64,000 nucleotides of DNA from Crocodylus rhombifer (lineage: Eukaryota; Chordata; Crocodylia; Crocodylidae): assembly GCA_038503035.1 (NCBI GenBank), contig JAVSML010038920.1:1-64000 (forward strand). Reading direction: 5' to 3'. Numbering within the stretch: position 1 is the first letter of the stretch; the number at the start of each line of letters is the position of its first letter. Shown piece by piece: positions 57,757 to 64,000 of the stretch. A program made the position numbers and the translations under genes. The notes beneath the pieces are model-generated. The model was given only the letters and a program-made list of their open reading frames with translations. It was not told the DNA's origin and did not search any database.

Positions 57757-58663
57757 CTTTTTGGCCGGGTTTCGAATAGCTGCTCTCGGGCAGCATTCGC
57801 TCTGGTGGTAGATGTCAAGCACATTACAGACTTGTGTTGTCACCTGAGTAGATGTCTTCCTCCCAAGTCTCCAACCCCGTACTTTCCTGCCATGACTTGT
57901 TGTTCCTCAGTGTGCGGGGTTGTTCGTTGAGTGCACTTGATGGCCCGTAGTTCGCCTGGTGGTTGCTCACGGGGCTCCACCACCCCTACACTCCAGCCTC
58001 ACGTCTCCTTTGGTGTTGCATTGGTCTGTCAGCCTTTTCTCCCCCTATGGGGTAACACCTTCCAACTTAGTGTTCGGGCGTCCGTAGCCTATCGCCATGC
58101 TCACCTGTATGGGCCTGCCACTAGGTCGCCTTTGCCTTCACCCCTCCTTCGGGGAGCATACCAAAAAAAAAGGAACAGTAAACCCTCTGAGACTTTCCTA
58201 CAGCCTTGCTCCTTGGGGAACCCGCACCCTTCCCCTATGTCTCTTCAGCCAGGGTAACTAAATACTCAACAAAAAAAAATAGGGGGCAACCCAACACTCC
58301 CCGTTCCCTACTTCTGGCTGACATGCCTGTTGCTCCTTTGCTGTCCCATAAGGACTCCCACCGGGGTGCTCTGCCCAGTCCTGTTAGCATCTGTCCCTGC
58401 TTGCCTGGCTCCACAGGTCCCGCGGGGAGAGTCCCTTCTGTTGCTGGCGTCGGCTGCAGCTCCTTCCCCGTCCCATCCGCATTCTCCATGGCATTGGCGG
58501 CCATTTTTATCCCTGCCGGCCAGCATCTGATGCTGATGTCACAGGCCAGCTGTAATTGAATAAAAAGGTGGCTGACGAGCCACGTGGGCTCTTCCTTCCA
58601 CCCCTCGCATACTATGCCCCAAGCTGCTGGTACGTATCTCCTATTACTTCATCTCCTGGGACA
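57757..58663 (-). repeat. 5' LTR of the Gmr1-like element (907 bp)
   Basis: It is homologous over its length to 51,806-52,934 but lacks an internal block of about 225 bp found there. It begins TGTCCCAGGAG on the minus strand and abuts the primer-binding site. The last dozen bases before that site differ from the end of the other LTR. Confidence 0.88.
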
Positions 58664-58712
58664 ACCCCTGACCACTCTCTCAATCCTGAACCCTCCGCTG
58701 GTGGCTGGGACA
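58664..58712 (+). mobile_element. ERV 5' LTR, right part
   Basis: After the second ACCCC duplication, TGACCACTCTCTC runs to GGCTGGGACA, a CA-ending LTR terminus at 58,712. It is followed five bases later by a primer-site-like TGGCATCAC. Joined with 51,138-51,805 it completes one LTR. Confidence 0.65.
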
Positions 58713-58717
58713 TAAAT

Positions 58718-58736
58718 TGGCATCACAAACAGGATT
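58718..58736 (+). promoter_or_regulatory. ERV primer-binding site candidate
   Basis: TGGCATCACAAACAGGATT starts with the TGG expected opposite a tRNA CCA end and lies five bases after the LTR. It does not match any tRNA 3' end that I can recall well; the AACAGG part resembles a Lys-type site. The tRNA is not assigned. Confidence 0.5.
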
Positions 58737-58767
58737 GAGAGACTCTGGTCTGGAGAGAAAGGTTGGA

Positions 58768-60350
58768 ATGGAGAGAGTTGGATGGGCCCCATTGGTGGCT
58801 TTGCTTAAGGAAGTGATAGGGACGGAGAATCCTGGGTGGGATAAGGATAGATTGAGGCCTGTCTGGAGTGACCTGGGAACTGTACCCAATCAATGGGCTA
58901 GGTTTGCCACTGCTGCCCAAGGTAAGCCCAAGAAGGGGTGCCTGTTGTGGCTGCTGGCCATGTGCCTGCACTTAGGGGCCAAAGAGAATGCCCAGCTCCG
59001 GGAAAAGATCACTCGATGAGTAAGGAGTTGGAGGACATGAGGGATTCCAGCAGTGTGGCATGTGGGGCTGTGCTAGCTGCCCAGAGTTGCTTGGAAACAT
59101 TAGAAAGGGGGGAAGGAAAAATTATGATCGCACACGTGGCCGCTTCCTTCCAGAAGAGGGCACAGTTAGCACAGGCTGTGGAGCAACCCTCGAGAAAGTG
59201 CGACAGTGTCTGTATGGAGAGGAACCAGGAACTGAGCTCTGGGAAGATCACGGGGAGGGGACACATGGAGGGGAGGAGATTGATGATGAGCCTAGTGCTG
59301 AACTGTCCCTGTATGTCCCCACCCAGAGTGAGGAAACTAGCCAGGCCTTCCCCGTGGTGGTAATTTGCTCAGAGCCACAAGGAGGGAATCCCTGAACAGA
59401 GCTGTGTTCCTTTACCCATATGGAGATTCAAGATATACAGGAACAGCATAAGTCGAAACGGGGAGAGCCAGTGATATACTGGCTAGTTCAAATGTATAGT
59501 GAAGGAGCCTCTGCAATTTCAGTAAGTCGAGCAGCAGCTGCTCAACTAGTCCTGCTCCCCAAGCTCCAGCTGAATCAGTTTGCAGGAGGTGATGAAAATG
59601 TTACTTTGTTTTCTGCTGCACTGCAAGCAACTGCGGCCAGTTACAGTAATGTTGAAGAAAAGCTTAACTCTGCCCCTCGGGCACGGGCCAATTTAGAGGA
59701 GGCTGTCTGCTGCTTTTATCAGCACTAACTGAAATCATTTGTGCAACAGTTTGGACTCACACGCCAGATGCAGAAGTCATGACAGCACTGTGGTGGACAC
59801 GTTTTGCTGGCGAGGACCAACAGAGTGCACCTCAGCCCTGTTGGCCTTGGAGCCAGAGGCAGTGAATCACCTGGTAAGAAATGCTATCTGGCGATTAGTG
59901 CAGCTTTTACCCATTTTGCAGAAGCCAGGGGGTGCCAAGCCAATGAAAACCGCCAAGGTCATGGAGGTGGCCTCAGCAAAAGGTGAACCCCCTGACCCCC
60001 CTGAATTGTTGGGAAAATCTGGGGAAGGCCGGCCCAAGACTCCACGAGTAAGAATGTAGAAAGACTTATTAGCTGCCAGTTTCAATAAGGTCCAAATCGA
60101 TGGACTGCCCACCAATGTCCTGCGAGGTCTGTGGGCTAAACACTGTAACGAAGGGGCAAGCCCAAAAGCGGAGCCTTCTGAGCTACTGGCAGTGCCACTA
60201 GAGGGATTTTCTAAGGGCAAAGCTGTTGACATTTTCCCAGGCACATACAAGGCTGCCAGCCTTTGCCCCACCCACATTACATGGCCTAGGGAGTCCAGCC
60301 AGCCTGACCCCCCAAAGAAAGGAGCCACAATGGGGGCAGTAGCGGGCTAG
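58768..60350 (+). pseudogene. ERV gag, frameshifted remnant
   Basis: The first ATG with good position after the primer site is 58,768; that frame is open to a TGA at 59,017-59,019 and encodes a matrix-like N-terminus. The coding signal then moves to a second frame (from the ATG at 59,016) and a third (59,060-59,395). After a stop it continues as a capsid-like region at 59,420-59,728 and a further piece at 59,739-60,059. I see no clear zinc knuckle. At least three frame changes or stops make it non-functional. Gag would build the virus particle. Confidence 0.75.
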
Positions 60351-60360
60351 GGATCAGTAT

Positions 60361-60720
60361 CTAAAGTTAATATTAGCTCCTTAATTTGGATACCCGTACA
60401 GATTCAATTAGGTACAAGTGAGAAGTCAATTGATGTGCTATTAGACACGGGTGCCCAGATTTGCATTTTTGATTCCGTGGATTGGAAGGGGAGAAAGGAA
60501 CCCCTTATCAAGTAACTGGGGTCGGAGGCACTAAATGACCAGGACATCTGGTCCAAGTGATCTTCACACTACCTAATGGCTCTAAGGTAACAGCAGAAGC
60601 AGTAATACTTAAAGAGGAACTAAGCTCACTGGGACTTAATGTACTAAGGGGACAACAGTTTTTCCTTGAGCAAGAGAATTGGCAGTTTGGATGCACTGTG
60701 CCTCACCAGGAACCAGAATA
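60361..60720 (+). pseudogene. ERV aspartic protease remnant
   Basis: The active-site word LLDTGAQICIF is intact (Asp-Thr-Gly-Ala at 60,443-60,454), in the normal place between gag and RT. Stops follow within about 60 bases, so the domain is broken downstream of the active site. Confidence 0.8.
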
Positions 60721-62470
60721 AATGGTTATAATGGCTCTAACTCAATGTAGTATGATCCCATTAACTCTGCCTCCCATGAAGGAAGTACACTGGCCCCAGT
60801 GTCAAACTCCCCCCAAGGCCACCCAACGTATCCAGTGTATTATCAGCCAGCAGTTGGAGGACAGGACCATTATCCAAACCCACTCTCCATATAACAGTCC
60901 AGTGTGGCCAGTGCATAAGCCAAATAGATGGTGGTGGCTGACTATTGACTTTCAAGCTTTGACTGCTAGTACTGACCCCTTGATGGCTGCTGTCCTGTCA
61001 CTACCAGCCTTAACAGAAAGCATCCAGTGTTATGGGCCTGTGTAGATGGGATCTGCTGATTTCAAGAACATATTTTTTGCTATTCCCATCCATGAGAGTC
61101 ACTGGCTAGTATTTTCTTTCACGTGGATAGGGCAGCAGTATACCTACATTGTGTTGCCCCACGGGTGGATACACAGCCCCACCCTGGTTCACGGGGTTCT
61201 AACTACTGTAGTTCATGAGGGCCAAGAAAAGTACCCTGACGTACACATGTGGCAGTATATAGATGATGTCATGGTGGGCAGTCAAGACAAAGAGGCTGCC
61301 ACCAAGGCCTTTGAATCATTAAAAGAGAAAGTGCATACCTTCGGATTCACTCTGTCTGATCAGAAAGTCCAAGAAGTAGGGCCCCAGTGTGAATTTCTAG
61401 GAATAGAATGGCAGAATGGGGGGCCCACAATACCAACTGAAGGGTTGCCAAGTATAGTAGAGACCCCGACCCTCACTGATGTAAAAGAACTGCAGGCTCA
61501 ATTGGGAGCACTCAATTTTTGGTGTATGCATGTTCCTGAGTTTAGTGTATTAGCTTGTCCCTTGTATAACCTGTGTAAGAAGAGGACAAAATGGGAATGG
61601 GGTCCTGAGCATGAATATGCCTTATGGGCCCTTAAAGAAGCAGTAACTGTCCATGCCTCCCTAGCAGCACAACATCCAGAAGGAGAGCTTTGGCTCCATA
61701 TATGTGTCTCAGAAGGGGGACCACTTTGGAGACTGTGGCAGAAGGAGTCCTCAGAAGCAGAAGGAAAGCCCCTTGGATTTTGGAGCCAAGGCTGGAGAGG
61801 GGCAGAAGCAAGGTATACTCTCTTAGAACAAATGTTTTGTGCAGCAGTGGTAGCCCTGGGAGCCATGGAAGCATTAAGGGGGGAATTGCCCACAGTTATA
61901 ACTACTCCAATACCTATCCTCGGACTGGCTCTGTCAGACCGCCAGCTGCCACTTGGGGGAAGAAGCCAAGACACCACAGTCCAAAAGTGGATTTATTACA
62001 TCTTGAGCCAGGTCCAGCAAGTAACCCCAAAGGGACACCCTGCATTAGTTGAAAGAGCCACAGAAAGTACAGTTAATGTTTACCCTGACCAAACAAGCTG
62101 CAGTGAACCTTCACCCATCAAGGAAGCACCTCCTTTCTCACCTGAAATGGAGGCCTCGGCCAATGTCAAAGTCTAGTTTACAGACGGGTCTGCTCAAGGT
62201 TGTGCCTGGAAAACAGCCACCTTGAGGATTTGAGACAGCAAGCAAGTGGTAATACAAGGCCTCAGAAAAAGTGTGCAGTATGCTGAGCTCAAAGCAGTGG
62301 TTGCCGTGGCTGAGTGGGAATTAGTAGAAGGGCCACATCCCATAAAGCCCATCCATATTTATAGTGACTCCTGGATGGTGGTGGAAGGATGTACTAAATG
62401 GCTAGCTCTATGGAACAAAGAAAACTTAAAAGATGAGGACAGGACATTTAGAGCCACAAGGAATGGGAGG
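60721..62470 (+). pseudogene. ERV reverse transcriptase, connection and RNase H
   Basis: RT begins in the frame at 60,722. A stop at 61,043-61,045 separates it from the long 376-codon frame at 61,046-62,176. The latter has LPHGWIHSPTLVHGVL, the intact catalytic YIDD at 61,256-61,267, the thumb (FLGIEW) and a connection region with PLGFWSQGW. A single TAG at 62,174-62,176 precedes the RNase H start FTDGSA at 62,177, and a frame continues to about 62,590. The motif style of RT and connection is closest, in my judgement, to class III (ERVL-like) elements. It is unrelated to the Gmr1-like RT on the other strand. Stops make it inactive as a polyprotein. Confidence 0.88.
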
Positions 62471-63380
62471 CCTTATGGATGTTGGCCCAAGATGAGCTTC
62501 CTCTACATATTCAACTTGTTAGCGCAGCACATGGGAATAAAATGCAAGAAGGCATGGAAGCAAAGTGGAATAGGTGGGTTGATCAGTTAACAAGGGAAAA
62601 GAGCGCTGAAACCTTGTATGTTAAAAAAGAAAATAAAGCAGTTAGTCCATCATTGCCGAATTCCTCCTCCTACTGTACACCTGGAGCACAAGCTGCAGAA
62701 CAGCTACACTGACAACATGGGCACCTTGGGTGTGAGAGAACTGCCTGCCTGGCTGTGTCTTGGGGCATTCATGTAATTAAAAAAGAAGCACAAGAAATAG
62801 TTAACACACGCATCACCTTCTGAGAAGTTAAGATGCAACTAAAACCTTCCCTGACTGTCCCACTGTCATTATGTGGGGGAAAGGTAGCGTGGCAAGTATG
62901 GCAATGCGATTTCATAAGTCCCCTCCCTTGAACTTCCCGGAAGCGACAGTACATGTTTGTAGCTGTAGAAGTTATCACAGGAATAACATTTGCCCATGCC
63001 TTGGTGAGAACTACAGCCCAGGACACTTGTGCAGCACTGGAAACTCTGCTAGCTGTGTATCCACCACCTATTGAATTACAGAGCGATAATGGCCCTCACT
63101 TCCGCAATCATCTTGTGTATGACTGCACTGCGAAACATGGCATGTTATGGATGTATCACATCCCTTACCATCTGCAGTCTAATGGACTGGTAGAGTGAGA
63201 CAATGGCATTCTCAAATGCAATTTGCAGTTGGTCGCTGGCCCAGCTCTTAAGGACTGAGACGTGCACCTAGATCAAGCTATCAATTGGGCCAATAACCAA
63301 CCTCATCTGGGGGGTAGCCCTATGCAACAGGTCTTTGATTTGGGTGGTCCCCGTGACCTAGGCAGTAGAGTGACCTAGTG
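62471..63380 (+). pseudogene. ERV integrase remnant with complete catalytic triad
   Basis: The N-terminal zinc region is broken (HGHLG near 62,715). The catalytic residues are all present in one frame: Asp at 62,908-62,910 (CDFISPLP), Asp at 63,085-63,087 (LQSDNGPHF) and Glu at 63,193-63,195 (SNGLVE). The spacing is D-X58-D-X35-E, the retroviral pattern. A TGA lies between the first two residues and another directly after the Glu. The C-terminal part decays by about 63,380. No dUTPase domain is seen after it. Confidence 0.85.
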
Positions 63381-63642
63381 GTGGTGACCGGGGAAAGCTC
63401 CAAGCAGATCAGGTGGTAGTGAAGCATCCTCAGGGAGATAAAAGGGAGGGGACACTGTTGGCAAAAGGTATGCATAATACATAGTGGGTATTTAAGTCAG
63501 ATTCATCTAATGGGAGCCAAGCTCCTTGTTGTCTTGTTCCTACAGATTGGATCTGTCCACAAATGAGGCCTTAGCCATTCCTAATTGAGCCTGCCACTGA
63601 AGATGAGTCCTGTTCTATCACCTGTCTGAATCAGCTAGCACC

Positions 63643-64000
63643 ATGAAGAGGTGGACTGTTATAACTGTATTCTTCTTATTAATGCCTTATTGTGTTTCCT
63701 GGATGAGGCATGGCTACTATCCTTCTTATTACTCAGATATTAATGAACTTGCTCCTGAAGATCTAAAGGAGTGGCCTGACTCTGAAAAGCATCCCCTGGA
63801 AATGCGCTCAGATGACCGTCTCATGGTCCAGCCAGAGTATCCATATTGGAAGAAACCCACCACCACAGAGCAAGTGAAATCCTGGTCTCTGAGTAGAAGA
63901 AACAGGATAGTTGACGGGCAAGGTGGTAACTGTCAGTGCACCTGTGGCACCAGTTATTATCTTGAGTACATTCCATACCTGAAGGCTGGAATGGCTAACT
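63643..64000 (+). CDS. ERV env-position open reading frame, 5' part (runs off the window)
   Basis: An ATG at 63,643 in a good start context (AGCACCATGA) opens a frame with no stop for 119 codons up to the window end. The first about 20 residues are hydrophobic after a basic start (MKRWTVITVFFLLM), a plausible signal peptide. The following region is acidic and aromatic, with a cysteine cluster (NCQCTCG) and one RRNR basic site. Its place after integrase is where env lies. I do not recognise the family of this protein, so the env call rests on position and signal peptide. The upstream gag and pol are heavily broken while this part is open. Confidence 0.6.
   Translation, partial: MKRWTVITVFFLLMPYCVSWMRHGYYPSYYSDINELAPEDLKEWPDSEKHPLEMRSDDRLMVQPEYPYWKKPTTTEQVKSWSLSRRNRIVDGQGGNCQCTCGTSYYLEYIPYLKAGMAN

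Larger units (their letters stand above)
51806..58663 (-). mobile_element. complete Gmr1-like Ty3/gypsy LTR retrotransposon, 6858 bp, decayed
   Basis: The element is bounded by a perfect 5-bp duplication ACCCC (51,801-51,805 and 58,664-58,668) and starts TGTCCCAGG on the minus strand. Read 5' to 3' on that strand it has: LTR, tRNA-Gly-type primer site, gag with SCAN-like capsid and zinc knuckle, protease, integrase, RT, RNase H, a purine-rich tract and the second LTR. Integrase lies upstream of RT, as in Gmr1-like elements and unlike most Ty3/gypsy. All genes carry stops and frameshifts, and a CR1 interrupts RT. It sits in the 5' LTR of a plus-strand ERV. By eye the two LTRs are only about 88-90% identical, so the insertion is old. 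Confidence 0.92.

Noticed and set aside
51806..58663. Reading the retrotransposon as part of the retrovirus to its right
   Set aside because: The strands are opposite, both have their own gag, protease, RT and integrase, and the ACCCC duplication separates them.

Overview
The window reads as nuclear DNA of an amniote sauropsid, most likely a crocodilian. The basis is many CR1 LINE 3' ends of a style I associate with crocodilians, abundant short hAT-type elements with 8-bp target duplications, old MIR-like SINEs, solo LTRs and very low gene density. There is no bacterial gene organisation, operon or CRISPR array. The species call is inference; turtle is the main alternative.

Positions 1-48,100 hold no gene I can support. 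This part is intergenic or intronic sequence filled with repeats: an old CR1 split by two insertions (1,165-3,530), hAT and other TIR elements at 2,271, 4,333, 5,056, 6,636, 8,584, 11,500, 16,958, 19,811, 29,040, 34,522 and 41,229, two solo LTRs of one family with 5-bp target duplications (14,076-14,822 and 36,198-36,976), a minisatellite near 25.8-26.06 kb, and a CR1 nested in another CR1 at 43.5-44.5 kb.

The one clear host gene piece is a 383-codon minus-strand exon (48,142-49,293). It encodes most of a vesicular inhibitory amino acid transporter-like protein (SLC32 family). It looks like the large second exon of an SLC32A1 paralogue; I did not find its first exon.

From about 51.1 kb to the right edge lies a three-level nest. 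A plus-strand endogenous retrovirus (ERV) related to class III (ERVL-like) in its pol has its 5' LTR split by a complete but decayed minus-strand LTR retrotransposon (51,806-58,663, target duplication ACCCC). That retrotransposon carries a Ty3/gypsy-type pol in the order integrase then RT-RNase H, the hallmark of Gmr1-like elements, and a capsid region resembling the SCAN domain. Its RT is in turn interrupted by a 5'-truncated CR1 (53,740-54,408). The ERV continues to the right with broken gag, protease, RT, RNase H and integrase, then an env-position reading frame that is open from its ATG at 63,643 to the window end.
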